Assembly (NCBI GenBank): GCA_030699385.1
Contig: JAUYMY010000065.1
Span: 1-38,534 of the forward strand
From: Methylobacter sp.
GTDB taxonomy: Bacteria > Pseudomonadota > Gammaproteobacteria > Methylococcales > Methylomonadaceae
Length of the DNA: 38,534 bases
Reading direction: 5' to 3'
The notes under the pieces: model-generated
The model's database searches: none
Seen by the model: the letters and a program-made list of their open reading frames with translations, nothing else
What the model was told of the DNA's origin: nothing
Program-made: the position numbers and the translations under genes
Shown here: positions 25,615-35,136 of the stretch, in pieces
Numbering within the stretch: the stretch's first letter is position 1
How the letters are laid out: every line of letters begins with the position of its first letter

Positions 25615-27227
25615 AACTTATTAATAATTTGCCCATATTCCAAGGTTATCACTTTATCGGCTGCCGAAAAATAACGGTCGTCATGGCTCACAGCAATCAC
25701 GGTTTTGCCTTTATCTTTTAAATCCTTTAATAACACTTCATAAAAATATTGGCGAAATTCAGGGTCTTGGTCAGCCGCCCATTCATCGAAGATATAAACT
25801 TGTTTATCCTCCAATACCGAAGCAATATAAGCTAAACGCTTTTTTTGCCCAGTCGATAAATCAGTATTGGAAAATTTATTATTTTTAAACGTGGTTTTTT
25901 TCTGCAAGCCCATCGTTTTTAACAGCGCATTGACCTGCTCTTGGTCGGCTTGGTCAATGCCGTATAAATGGTCGAATAAATGAAAATCGGTAAAGATAGT
26001 CGAATAAAGTTCACGGAAATTACTGTAATTATCCGCCTCCAACGGCTGACCATTAATATAAATAGTCCCGGCTAAGGGATAATAAAGCCCGGTTAATAGT
26101 TTAAGCAAAGTCGATTTACCGCTGCCATTACCGCCCACGATAAATAATATTTCACCTTGATTGAGTTTAAAATCGAGCGGCCCTACGCCGAATGCGCTGC
26201 CTTCGCTCTGTTGCGGATAATGGAAACTGACTTGTTCAAATTCAAGACTTTCAAAAACCGGCGCTTGCGTAGTTTCAAGCGGCTGTTTTTTGCTAAATCC
26301 ATCAATTTCATGCTCCAGCCGATAAATATTCTCCACCGCTACATTAGCCCGCGCAAACATCGGAAAGGCGCTGACTACGATACTGAGCGGCCCGAATAGA
26401 AATAATACGGCAATCGTAATGCCGACCACTTGATCAACACCAGTCATACTCAACGCAGGCAGAATAAAAATAATCCCGGCACATAAGATATAAAACGAGG
26501 TTTGCGCAAACATCAATTCAATCACAAAATGCAAGCCGGTAGCCACTTTAATCTCTTTAGCTTCTTTAGAAATCGTCTCGATATGCTCAAATAAGGCATC
26601 ATTCTTTTTACGGTTTATTTTAATTTCCTTAAAGCCAACTAAAATGCTTTTAATGCCGTTAAAAAAATCAGATTCCTTACTCGCCGCTTCATGCAGTCTA
26701 AAGCCGATATACTTGGAATTATATAAATACATCAATACCGATACGCTCAATATAGAAACCGTCAGAATAAATCCAGGCAGCGATAACCAGGCGATATACA
26801 ATAAACAAATAACCACCACTATCATTTGTTGGCAGGCATTAATCAGGATAATGGCGGATTCTGAAATCAAACTGGTGTCTTGTGTGATGCGAGTATAAAT
26901 CTCGGCATGACCGGCTGTTTCTATATAGGGCAATTCAGTATGTCGCAGTTTATCGGTGACGCGCAGCCGGATGCGGTTAATCGCATCTTCGGCAGCAATA
27001 GTCGCTTGTTTTAACGAGTATTGTTTGGTATAAACCAATAAAATTAAATCAGTTAAAAACAGGAAGAAATTATGTATTTGCAGCTCTTCGCTTTTATTAA
27101 CCGCTTCAGCGGCATTATTAATAATGGTCAGTAAATAACCATTGGCCAAACCAGACACCAGCGCGGTAAATATAATCTGTCTTTTCGGCGCACGGCTTTC
27201 CTGATTGAAAAAATCCAATAGTCTCAT
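25611..27227 (-). CDS. cyclic peptide export ABC transporter (SyrD/PvdE type)
   Basis: This 538-residue half-transporter has six hydrophobic segments in residues 1-290 fused to an ATPase domain. It carries Walker A GGNGSGKST at about 363, the signature LSTGQKKRLA, Walker B YIFDEWAADQDPEFR, and the switch His in VSHDDRYF. The DEWAADQDP form is typical of the SyrD/PvdE group, which exports NRPS-made lipopeptides or siderophore precursors to the periplasm. Its ATG overlaps the NRPS stop (ATGA), so export and synthesis are coupled. Its codons are richer in A and T than those of the NRPS. The TAG stop lies in the end of a repeat element, so the C-terminus may have been trimmed. Confidence 0.9.
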   Translation of the reverse strand: MRLLDFFNQESRAPKRQIIFTALVSGLANGYLLTIINNAAEAVNKSEELQIHNFFLFLTDLILLVYTKQYSLKQATIAAEDAINRIRLRVTDKLRHTELPYIETAGHAEIYTRITQDTSLISESAIILINACQQMIVVVICLLYIAWLSLPGFILTVSILSVSVLMYLYNSKYIGFRLHEAASKESDFFNGIKSILVGFKEIKINRKKNDALFEHIETISKEAKEIKVATGLHFVIELMFAQTSFYILCAGIIFILPALSMTGVDQVVGITIAVLFLFGPLSIVVSAFPMFARANVAVENIYRLEHEIDGFSKKQPLETTQAPVFESLEFEQVSFHYPQQSEGSAFGVGPLDFKLNQGEILFIVGGNGSGKSTLLKLLTGLYYPLAGTIYINGQPLEADNYSNFRELYSTIFTDFHLFDHLYGIDQADQEQVNALLKTMGLQKKTTFKNNKFSNTDLSTGQKKRLAYIASVLEDKQVYIFDEWAADQDPEFRQYFYEVLLKDLKDKGKTVIAVSHDDRYFSAADKVITLEYGQIINKL

Positions 27228-30200
27228 AAGTTATCCAAAATGCCTTGTATGATTGTTGCGTTATGCGCCAATTGCGGCGGCGACAAAATTTGAAAATGAT
27301 TACCTTGGCCTTGATACGTGGTCACAGTGCCTTGCGTTGACGCCGACCAATCGCGACTAAAACCGCTGTCCGGCAACGCCAAACCGCTCTGATCCTGGGC
27401 ATTCAGACAAAACAATTCTGCCGTTAATGGCGCTTGATTGGGATGCTGCAAAATGAATTCCAGATAAGCCGTCATGTTGGCGCTGATACGCTCTTTATCC
27501 AGCACTAATAACTGCGATTCGTGTAACGCCAGTTCGATAACCGCCTGTTTTTCCTGTTCGTTTAACGCCGAAACTGCGGTTATCCGGATGCTGTCCAGCA
27601 AAATCAAGGCGCGCACCTGTTCGCCCTGATTTTGCAACGCGGCGGCGACATTGTAAGCATAATTGCCGCCCGCCGAATAACCCAGCAATAAATACGGCCC
27701 TTGCGGCTGCACCTGTTTAATCGCAGCAATGCTGTAAGCCAGCCAATCGATGCCGGCAGCAATATCGAAGCTGTAACAGGTGCAAGACAGCTGCTGCGCC
27801 AAGCCGCTAAAAACCGCGCCGAAACCGGCAATCGGCGGAAAACAAAACACGTTGGGCGCGTTGCCAGGCTCATTCAGCGCCACCATCACCGATTGCAGCT
27901 CGCCGGACAAAGCATCAGACAAGTCGGCAATATTCGGATGCCGCCAAAAATCGCTGAGCAAAATATCCTTGCCGTAGATTTTGTGCAGCTGGGTTATTAA
28001 GCTAATCGCATTGATGCTGTTGCCGCCCAGACTGAAAAAATCATCGTCGATACCAATAGGACTGCACTCAAGAATTTGCTGCCACAGCTCAACAACCTGC
28101 TGCTCCAGTTCGTTACGCGCCGCACGGTATGGACGGTGCGGCACGCTCAATTCGCCCAAGGTGGCGATTAAGGCTTTGCGGTCGACTTTGCCGTTGCTGC
28201 TGAGCGGCAGATCATCAATGCTGATAAAGCGGCTGGGAATCATAAATTCGGGCAGCCATTGCGCCAAGTGCTTACGCAACTCATCGACCGCTATTTCACT
28301 GGGGTAGTCAGAGGAAAGCGGCACGATAAACGCACTCAAGCTGCTGTGTTCACCGCTGCCGCTGTTGACCACAGCGGCACGAGCAACTGCCGGATGTTTG
28401 ATGATCTGCCGCTCGATTTCGCCTAATTCGATACGGTAGCCGCGAATTTTGACTTGATCGTCATTGCGCCCCAAAAACTCAATTTCGCCATTTTCCAGCC
28501 AACGCGCCAAATCGCCGGTCGCGTATAGCCTCTGCCCTGCCCTGAATAAATCGGCGGTAAATGCTTTTTCTGTGCGTTCGTCATCCTGCCAATAACCGCG
28601 CCCAACGCCAGCGCCGCTAATGAACAATTCGCCGGTAACACCGACCGGCTGCAATTTGCGTTCGGGCGACAGGATATAAACGCCCTCGCCTGCCAACGCG
28701 GTGCCGATAGTCAACTGCCCTTCTGCCAACGGTTTGCAGGTCGACCAGATAGTCGCTTCGGTCGGGCCGTAAACATTGATCGTCTGCGTGGCCGACAGTT
28801 GCTTGAGCTGCGCCGCCAGCATTTCCGGCAAGGCTTCACCGCCAACTAAAATCACCCGCAAACCAGCGAGCGCCTCGCTGCCGCCCGCATTCAGCAACCA
28901 TTGCAAACGCGACGGCGTGGCCTGCAAGACCGTGATGACGTGGGTTTGAATTAAGCCAATCACGCTGTCCGGCTCATGGCTTTGGTGGTCATCAGCAATG
29001 ACCACCTCCATGCCGACGGTCAGCGAGCCGAGCAACTCCAGCACCGAAATATCGAAACTGACCGTGGTCAAAGCCAGCAGTTTATCGCCTGGATTAAAGC
29101 CAAAGCGTTGCGGTAAATTCGCGCAAAAGGCAGCAATATTGCGCTGTTCTATCATCACGCCTTTCGGTTGCCCGGTGGAACCGGAGGTATAAATCAAATA
29201 GGCCAATTGTTCGGGCGCTATATTGATGTCGGGATCAGAATCGACAGCCGATTGACTGAGCGCTTGTTCAAATATTAGCGCCGGAATAGGCCAAGCCGTA
29301 TCAGCATCGGCGGTGACTAGCAACACCGCTTGACTATGCTGCAAAATATACTCAATGCGCGCTTGCGGATAGGCATTATCCAAAGGCAGGTATGCCCCGC
29401 CCGCTTTTAAAATGCCCAACAAAGCCACAATCAAATCGACGTTACGCGGCAACAACACGGCCACTTTGTCTTCCGCTTTCAGCCCGCAATGCTGAATCAA
29501 ATAATGCGCAAAACGGTTGGCGCGGCTATTTAATTGCTTATAGCTCAGTTGTTGATGATTGTCGCTAACAGCGATTTTATCCGGGGATTCAGCCAGTTGC
29601 CGGGCAAATAAATCAAGAAAAAGCCCGTCGTTCACTGGCTCAGCAATAGCACTGAAGCCATCCAAAATTTGCGCCTGCTGGTTTTTCGGCAAAATCGACA
29701 ATTCGGCAAGACTGCTTGGCAGCCGCGCCATTTGCTGCAATAGATATTCGAGCTGTTCCGCGACACGCTCGATTTGACTGTCGCTATACACCGAGTGGTT
29801 ATAGGTCAGCGTCAATTCAAGCGCCGCGCCGGGATTGACCGATAACATAAACGGATAATGCGGGTGTTCAAACATGTCGGTTTGCCGGATAACAAAATCG
29901 TTGCCGTGCGCATCATCGGCTTGCGGAATATTCTCAAACACCAACACATGATTGAGCAAATTTTGCTTGAGTTCACTCTGGCTTTGAATATCCGCCAGCG
30001 AATAATAATGATACGGCTCAGTCGCTAAAGCCTGTTGCTGAACCTGTTGCAAAAATGCCGACACGCTGAGTTGATAATCAACACCAATACGCAATGGCAC
30101 GGTATTGATAAACAGGCCAACCGTGTTTTCGACATTAACCACCGCCGCCGGACGCCCGGACACGGTGACGCCAAACACGATGTCATTGCGGCTGTTATGC

Positions 30201-30997
30201 GCACTCAATAACAAGGCCCAGGCGGCCTGCACGGCGGTATTTAAGGTGACCTGCGCCGTCCTGACCGCCGCGTTGAGCCGGTCAGAATCCGCTGTTGATA
30301 AACACAACCGTTGTTTGGCATAGCAATAATCCGCAGCCGGTTGCTGCTGTCCGTATAAACCCACCGCGACGTCATAACCTTGAAGATAATGCTGCCAAAA
30401 ATCGCGCGCCGCGTCTTTATCTTGCGCGGCCAGCCATTGAATATAGCGGCTGTAAGGCGGCGCCGGCGGCAGTTGCAGCGGCTGTTGATGCAACAAACTT
30501 TGATAGCACGCCATCAATTCCTGATAAATGATGCCGAAACACCAGGCATCCAAAATAATGTGATGCACGCTCCAAATCATCGTATAACGCGTTGCAGCGG
30601 TTTTAAATAATTGAATCCGCGACAAACGGTCTTTGCTTAAATTAAAGCCTCGCGCCCTGTCCTGCCGGCAATAATGTTCTATCTGTTGCGCTTGCTGGTC
30701 TGGCGTTAGCGCGCTTACATCGCCGAACTCGAACTCCACCTCCCGATGCTTTAACACCATTTGCAGCAATTTGGCAGATTTTTTATGGACAAAAACGGTG
30801 CGCAGCGCATCGTGGCGATTGTGCAGCAATTGCCAGCTTTGTTTGAAGATTTCACAATTCAGATTGCCGTCGATGTCATAGCGCATTTGTTCAAAATAGG
30901 CATGACTATCCGGCTGGTACAAAGCATGAAACAACATGCCCTGCTGCATCGGCGATAAGGGATAGAGGTCTTGTAAGTTTGCTTTATTCAGAGCCAT
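27224..30997 (-). CDS. single-module non-ribosomal peptide synthetase (C-A-T-TE), predicted glycine-activating
   Basis: This 1257-residue protein has four domains. The condensation domain (about 9-440) has YPLSPMQQGMLFH and the active site VHHIILDAW (His146, Asp150). The adenylation domain (about 460-955) has LIYTSGSTGQPKG and GELFISGAGVGRGYW. The carrier domain has DDFFSLGGNSINA, with phosphopantetheine Ser994. The thioesterase has LLLGYSAGG (Ser1108), LLDS and GNHF. Reading the ten specificity positions by hand gives D-I-L-Q-L-G-V-I-W-K, one change from a known glycine code. A lone module starting with a C domain needs an acyl or peptidyl donor made elsewhere. The ABC exporter overlaps its stop. 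No MbtH or phosphopantetheinyl transferase gene is in view. Confidence 0.93.
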   Translation of the reverse strand: MALNKANLQDLYPLSPMQQGMLFHALYQPDSHAYFEQMRYDIDGNLNCEIFKQSWQLLHNRHDALRTVFVHKKSAKLLQMVLKHREVEFEFGDVSALTPDQQAQQIEHYCRQDRARGFNLSKDRLSRIQLFKTAATRYTMIWSVHHIILDAWCFGIIYQELMACYQSLLHQQPLQLPPAPPYSRYIQWLAAQDKDAARDFWQHYLQGYDVAVGLYGQQQPAADYCYAKQRLCLSTADSDRLNAAVRTAQVTLNTAVQAAWALLLSAHNSRNDIVFGVTVSGRPAAVVNVENTVGLFINTVPLRIGVDYQLSVSAFLQQVQQQALATEPYHYYSLADIQSQSELKQNLLNHVLVFENIPQADDAHGNDFVIRQTDMFEHPHYPFMLSVNPGAALELTLTYNHSVYSDSQIERVAEQLEYLLQQMARLPSSLAELSILPKNQQAQILDGFSAIAEPVNDGLFLDLFARQLAESPDKIAVSDNHQQLSYKQLNSRANRFAHYLIQHCGLKAEDKVAVLLPRNVDLIVALLGILKAGGAYLPLDNAYPQARIEYILQHSQAVLLVTADADTAWPIPALIFEQALSQSAVDSDPDINIAPEQLAYLIYTSGSTGQPKGVMIEQRNIAAFCANLPQRFGFNPGDKLLALTTVSFDISVLELLGSLTVGMEVVIADDHQSHEPDSVIGLIQTHVITVLQATPSRLQWLLNAGGSEALAGLRVILVGGEALPEMLAAQLKQLSATQTINVYGPTEATIWSTCKPLAEGQLTIGTALAGEGVYILSPERKLQPVGVTGELFISGAGVGRGYWQDDERTEKAFTADLFRAGQRLYATGDLARWLENGEIEFLGRNDDQVKIRGYRIELGEIERQIIKHPAVARAAVVNSGSGEHSSLSAFIVPLSSDYPSEIAVDELRKHLAQWLPEFMIPSRFISIDDLPLSSNGKVDRKALIATLGELSVPHRPYRAARNELEQQVVELWQQILECSPIGIDDDFFSLGGNSINAISLITQLHKIYGKDILLSDFWRHPNIADLSDALSGELQSVMVALNEPGNAPNVFCFPPIAGFGAVFSGLAQQLSCTCYSFDIAAGIDWLAYSIAAIKQVQPQGPYLLLGYSAGGNYAYNVAAALQNQGEQVRALILLDSIRITAVSALNEQEKQAVIELALHESQLLVLDKERISANMTAYLEFILQHPNQAPLTAELFCLNAQDQSGLALPDSGFSRDWSASTQGTVTTYQGQGNHFQILSPPQLAHNATIIQGILDNL

Positions 30998-31052
30998 TGT
31001 TTTAACTTTTTATCAGTGTTCAGATACAGCGTTTTGAATTTAAATAAGCGAC

Positions 31053-31090
31053 TAAGTCTTGTCGGGTTACGCTGCGCTAACCCACCCGCT
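31053..31090. repeat. partial copy of the GTCGGGTTACGCTGCGC repeat
   Basis: GTCGGGTTACGCTGCGCTAA matches one arm of the inverted repeats at 34524-34599 and 35060-35136. It lies just upstream of the NRPS gene in the cyaA-NRPS gap. Confidence 0.6.
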
Positions 31091-31169
31091 TTAAATGGGA
31101 AGCCGGTTAGGTTAAAGGTGGACAGGCTATACCGCTTCCAGCTCGCCGATCAAATCAGGGTGGTTAACA

Positions 31170-31270
31170 CTGTAAGGCGGTTTCGCGTAGCAAACCGCCA
31201 CACACGCACCATGCTGATGATAGCCGGTCGAAGTTGTGGCGGATTGCCTAGCGGCGAATCCGCCTTACAG
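31170..31270. repeat. 101-bp nested palindrome, copy 1
   Basis: The ends CTGTAAGGCGG and CCGCCTTACAG are perfectly complementary. Two smaller hairpins lie inside: GGCGGTTT..AAACCGCC and GGCGGATT..AATCCGCC. A second copy at 34630-34730 differs at four positions and has the same orientation, so the two bracket the cyaA-like gene. This copy ends three bases before the cyaA stop codon and may serve as its transcription end. Confidence 0.85.
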
Positions 31271-31272
31271 CG

Positions 31273-34083
31273 TTAAACATTAAATTTATCTTCAATTTTT
31301 TGTTTGTAGTTTAAATAATGGATGGTTTGCAGTTGCGCAGGGTTGCTGATCCGAAATACGCTAAGAGGCAGGTCTATATCTGTAATATGAATCGGGTAAT
31401 TGCTCTTAACGCTCCTGAATTGAAGTATATGTTGATAAGCGGCATAAAAGACTTTGTTGCCGTGATCTAGCGAAGAAAATTCTTTTTCATTAAAGTAGAT
31501 TGTATAAACGAGGCCATCAGCGGTATCTTCCCCGGTGATGCGAAGGCTTAATTCCTGATTTGAAGTTCCTGCAATCAATGGCACAGGATTGCAGGAAAAG
31601 ATGTTGGTAGAACTTTTTTCGATTTCGTAATATTCAATATCTACAAAATTTTCAGACAGAGTCCGTCTGCTGATTGACTCTAAAAAAGTGGCGTAGTGCT
31701 TCAGCAGATGGCTAACGCTTGTCTTGCTATGCTGCTGGGTATACAAAGCTCCTTTTTCATCAACAATATAGATGCTGATGTCGGTCTTATTGTCATAATA
31801 AAAAAGCTGAATCGCTTGCGGCTTATTCAGGGAGTAAATAAGTTGGATAGGCGTGTTTTCGAAGACGGTTTGGTCAAAGTAAAGGGTGCTGAACTGTTCC
31901 TGAGGGCGGCCTATTTCGTTCAATAACAGTTTTTCTGTTGCCAGCATTTTGTAGCTTAGTATTTTGTTTGCAGATTGGAAGATATAAAACGACGTTCCGC
32001 CGGGCAAAATATAACGGGGCGAATGGTTTTGTTGCGGCGTGGAAAAAAGCTTAACCAAGATGCTGAATATGATCTCAATGCGGAAAGTAATGTCCCGCGC
32101 CCGGTTCGGCGTGTGACAAATAATCTTCAGGTTTTTCAAAGACAGCGGTTTTTGGTTGTTATTAATGATGTCCGTTAAACAGTCAAATAAACCATCCAAG
32201 CCCTCCTCATGGCTGGTTGTAATCTCGCTCCAGCTGGATAATGAAATCCTGCTTGTTGTTTGAACAAAGCACTGCCGGTTTATACCGTAACTCAACGGGT
32301 CGGAGCGCGACTCACTCATTACGCATAGGCGCTCGTTATGCAAGACCCCCATATTTATAAGCAGCATTGAATGCTGCGGGATCTTTTGAGTGTGATAGGC
32401 CTCAATCGGAGCGTCAAGATTAAAGTTGTTTTTTAAAAAAAGATTGATCTGCCACAAAGTCGAACGTAGCTCTGAATCCGGTATCTGAAGGGAATGCGAG
32501 TCGAAATTGATGAGCAGGTGTTTGTGGTAGAGGCCGTTGATGACAAGCCAGCAAAGCGATTCTATTAAAGTCCGGCATTTGTGTATGGGCTCGGAATCTG
32601 TAGCTGTAGTCATCTGCACATATTTTAGATATAAAGCCCATCCATTGATTTTGGCGGTAGGTTTGTTTTCTACGATAGATAATGCATTTTCTTTTGAGTG
32701 AACTTCGGAATGCGTAGTAATAATTTCAATCTTCCCCGGCTTTTTTTCTAAAAATGAATGCAGCTTTCTGCCTATCAATTTCAGAGTATCGTTATTTTCC
32801 TGATTCGGGGTCGCATGGTTTTTGGCAAATCCCAGGATCATGCGGTAACAGTGGGTCAACTGCTGCACAATAATGGCATGTTCGGTTGTTGCTTTTTGTA
32901 TATTCCATGAGCGAACCTGTTTAAGCTCATCAATAGTCGATACAGGCCAATCCCAGGTTTTAGCAATCTGTTGAAGATAGCGTTCTCTGGGGATACGGGT
33001 CTGGGTATCCAGGGTACCGTCGGATGTCCCCATTACTTTTAAATAAAAACTTTGGCGGACAAAGGCTAGTCGTTCTTGATTATGGGTGTTTTGTAAATAT
33101 CTTTCGACTTTCATATAAATGAGCAAATACGGGTCGAGGTCTACCGTCATAAAATTGCCTTGATAAATGGCATTTTTTAGGTCTTGGCATAACCATTCGG
33201 TCTGAGGATATTCGCTGGCATAGCATTCCATTAATAACAGTTTTAATAACCACTTGTGCGGAGAAAGCAGCGTCTTATAAAGATACCAAAGGGTTGCACT
33301 GGTAAATTCGTCGGCAGGGACAGATTCCAAGCCGCCAAAATCGATCAGTTCATGCTCGGGAATGAAGCGATTGCTTATAAGATGATTTATATAGTGCGTG
33401 TAATTGGCTTCTTCATGAGGAGGAACTAGCCACCATGCCGGGCTTTTTCCTGCGATATATATTGCCGTCCGATAAAATTTTTCGAGTAGCAAATAATGCT
33501 GTGTTTGACCGCTATTTTCAGTAGAAACAGGCGTATTTTGACCGAGCCGAAATTGTTTGCTGTCAATTAGGGAAAAATGCACTTCGAGCTCTAATGATTC
33601 AGCCCAGACCTCTATAGCGGAGGCTTTTTGTTGTAGTTCATTAATGGCATTAGGCAATAAGTCGGATTGATGGCATAGCCAGATGCCCATCTCGTTGGTT
33701 TCTGGAAATGCAATACCACCGACACTGCTTATTAAAAAAAGCCCTTCAATAGGATGGCTGTGTAATGGCGCACGGCTATACTTGAAAGTCGACGCAAACT
33801 GCCTAGCGGTATTTAAGGTCTGTGCATTGGGATTGTATTCAGGTATTCCCGCTGGAGTCGTCGGGGAAATAAATCCCGGCAACATCGTAAAGTTACCATG
33901 AAAAAGTAAAGGCAATAATTCTAAAAATACGCGTTGGCGAGGATGCAGAAACTGTTGAACACGTTGCTCACGAAGTTGACTCAAGCGTTTAAACCGATGC
34001 TTGATCGATTGAAGATCTTGTATGCTGATTTCTTCGCCGGGCGAACCTAAATGAATGGGGGAATCTTTGCGTGAGCTAGGCAT
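31273..34083 (-). CDS. cyaA: class I adenylate cyclase homologue with altered catalytic motif
   Basis: This 936-residue protein matches enterobacterial CyaA along its length: LPGFISPTTPAGIPEY, IWLCHQSDLL, SLELEVHFSLIDSKQFR, EKFYRTAIYIAGKSPAWWLVPP, IDFGGLESVPADEF, and the C-terminal half with its NQQPLSLKNLK-like regulatory region. The E. coli nucleotidyltransferase motif has GS followed by DLD in SSDLDIWVCHQ. Aligned without gaps, this protein has SS and EMG (Glu131-Met132-Gly133). Both metal-binding aspartates are therefore changed, one to Gly. It may be inactive for cAMP synthesis, or a regulatory relative. Its codons are AT-richer than the neighbouring NRPS. The frame is intact. Confidence 0.85.
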   Translation of the reverse strand: MPSSRKDSPIHLGSPGEEISIQDLQSIKHRFKRLSQLREQRVQQFLHPRQRVFLELLPLLFHGNFTMLPGFISPTTPAGIPEYNPNAQTLNTARQFASTFKYSRAPLHSHPIEGLFLISSVGGIAFPETNEMGIWLCHQSDLLPNAINELQQKASAIEVWAESLELEVHFSLIDSKQFRLGQNTPVSTENSGQTQHYLLLEKFYRTAIYIAGKSPAWWLVPPHEEANYTHYINHLISNRFIPEHELIDFGGLESVPADEFTSATLWYLYKTLLSPHKWLLKLLLMECYASEYPQTEWLCQDLKNAIYQGNFMTVDLDPYLLIYMKVERYLQNTHNQERLAFVRQSFYLKVMGTSDGTLDTQTRIPRERYLQQIAKTWDWPVSTIDELKQVRSWNIQKATTEHAIIVQQLTHCYRMILGFAKNHATPNQENNDTLKLIGRKLHSFLEKKPGKIEIITTHSEVHSKENALSIVENKPTAKINGWALYLKYVQMTTATDSEPIHKCRTLIESLCWLVINGLYHKHLLINFDSHSLQIPDSELRSTLWQINLFLKNNFNLDAPIEAYHTQKIPQHSMLLINMGVLHNERLCVMSESRSDPLSYGINRQCFVQTTSRISLSSWSEITTSHEEGLDGLFDCLTDIINNNQKPLSLKNLKIICHTPNRARDITFRIEIIFSILVKLFSTPQQNHSPRYILPGGTSFYIFQSANKILSYKMLATEKLLLNEIGRPQEQFSTLYFDQTVFENTPIQLIYSLNKPQAIQLFYYDNKTDISIYIVDEKGALYTQQHSKTSVSHLLKHYATFLESISRRTLSENFVDIEYYEIEKSSTNIFSCNPVPLIAGTSNQELSLRITGEDTADGLVYTIYFNEKEFSSLDHGNKVFYAAYQHILQFRSVKSNYPIHITDIDLPLSVFRISNPAQLQTIHYLNYKQKIEDKFNV

Positions 34084-34523
34084 AGTAAACGTTTATAGTT
34101 ATGTTGTGCTGTTCGGAATGTGTGCAAGAGCTTAGGTCTTGAGTCATGAATTATAGGTATAGTAAATAAAATGGGTGCTTTTATCGTTTCCCCTGTTAGA
34201 TACGGCTAGGGAGGCGACAGATGGATGCAGGAAGTGGAACAATGCAAGAGCAATTGCCGAGTCGATTTAAAAGACCGACAATAATGTAGTGTCACTATAG
34301 CAAATGTCTTCACCATTGTGCCCAAAAAGTGGTTTAAAAAATAAAAAATGCGGATAAGTCAGGTGAAAATGCGTACCCCGTAGCATTTACGACTAGGCGT
34401 TATAATCAGCTATGTTTTCGGTCAGAAATTTCAATATTGAAGCATCACATGCCCCACATCCTAAACAGGCCCCGGTCATTCTCGATATTCCGTTCAGATT
34501 GTCAACCCCATCAATAACAAGCC
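34084..34523. other. intergenic region without recognisable gene
   Basis: I see no gene here. About 34216-34262 is a partial family A repeat (GATGCAGGAAGTGGAACAATG, with GCAAGAGCAATTGCCGAGT). The segment next to 34083 must hold the promoter of the cyaA-like gene, but no clear box stands out. Confidence 0.5.
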
Positions 34524-34599
34524 AGGTCGGGTTAGGCATTAGCCGTAACCCGACTTATTCACGCAAAAATGTCGGGTTACGCTGCGCTAAACCGACCTA
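34524..34599. repeat. 76-bp inverted repeat, copy 1
   Basis: AGGTCGGGTTAGGC and AGCCGTAACCCGACTT face GTCGGGTTACGCTGCGCTAA and ACCGACCTA, so the ends pair over AGGTCGGTTTAG. It is repeated at 35060-35136 in the same orientation. The two copies flank the antitoxin-like gene. Confidence 0.8.
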
Positions 34600-34629
34600 G
34601 AGGGCTATTGTTTCGCGGGGATAAAAACG

Positions 34630-34730
34630 CTGTAAGGCGGTTTAGCGTAGCAAACCGCCACACACGCACCATGCTGATGATAGCCGGTCGAAGTCGTGGC
34701 GGATTACCTAGCGGCGAATCCACCTTACAG
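34630..34730. repeat. 101-bp nested palindrome, copy 2
   Basis: This copy differs from 31170-31270 at four of 101 positions. One of these breaks the terminal pairing (CCACCTTACAG instead of CCGCCTTACAG). It ends 13 bases before the stop codon of the antitoxin-like gene, the same kind of position the first copy has relative to cyaA. Confidence 0.85.
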
Positions 34731-34743
34731 CGTTTTAAATAAA

Positions 34744-35031
34744 TTAAATAGAAACCCGTTTAGCAATTTCTATATTTTTGCGTAATAAATCATTAATTAA
34801 AACTTGTAGTTTATCGGTATAATCCGCGCATTTTTCTTTTAAATAATAGGCAACATCATTATCTAATTTAACTGAAATTTCCAGCGGAGCTATTTCCTGA
34901 TAGGCTTGTATTTCATGGTCTGTTAAAAGCCCGCAACCGTGTAAATCGCTGGCGGTTTCATAAATAGTTTCTAATAAACGGCTAGATTTATTTTTTTCAT
35001 GACTTATTTCCAAAAGTATTTTATTTTTCAA
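34744..35031 (-). CDS. orphan antitoxin-like protein (BrnA-like ribbon-helix-helix C-terminus)
   Basis: This 95-residue acidic protein has an N-terminal half, LLETIYETASDLHGCGLLTD, that resembles the start of HigA/XRE-type antitoxins. The C-terminal half, APLEISVKLDNDVAYYLKEK followed by DYTDKLQVLINDLLRKNIE, looks like the BrnA-type ribbon-helix-helix (one strand, then two helices with LINDLLR). No toxin gene (BrnT, RelE-like) is found on either side, so it is an orphan. It is AT-rich and bracketed by direct copies of the 76-bp inverted repeat, which would fit acquisition or rearrangement. The family call rests on pattern only. Confidence 0.6.
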   Translation of the reverse strand: MKNKILLEISHEKNKSSRLLETIYETASDLHGCGLLTDHEIQAYQEIAPLEISVKLDNDVAYYLKEKCADYTDKLQVLINDLLRKNIEIAKRVSI

Positions 35032-35059
35032 GGCAATAAGAAAATCGCTATCAGTCCTG

Positions 35060-35136
35060 TAGGTCGGGTTAGGCGCTAGCCGTAACCCGACTTATTCACG
35101 CAAAAATGTCGGGTTACGCTGCGCTAAACCGACCTA
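35060..35136. repeat. 76-bp inverted repeat, copy 2
   Basis: It begins TAGGTCGGGTTAGGCGCTAG and ends GCGCTAAACCGACCTA, nearly identical to 34524-34599 and in the same direction. Confidence 0.8.
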
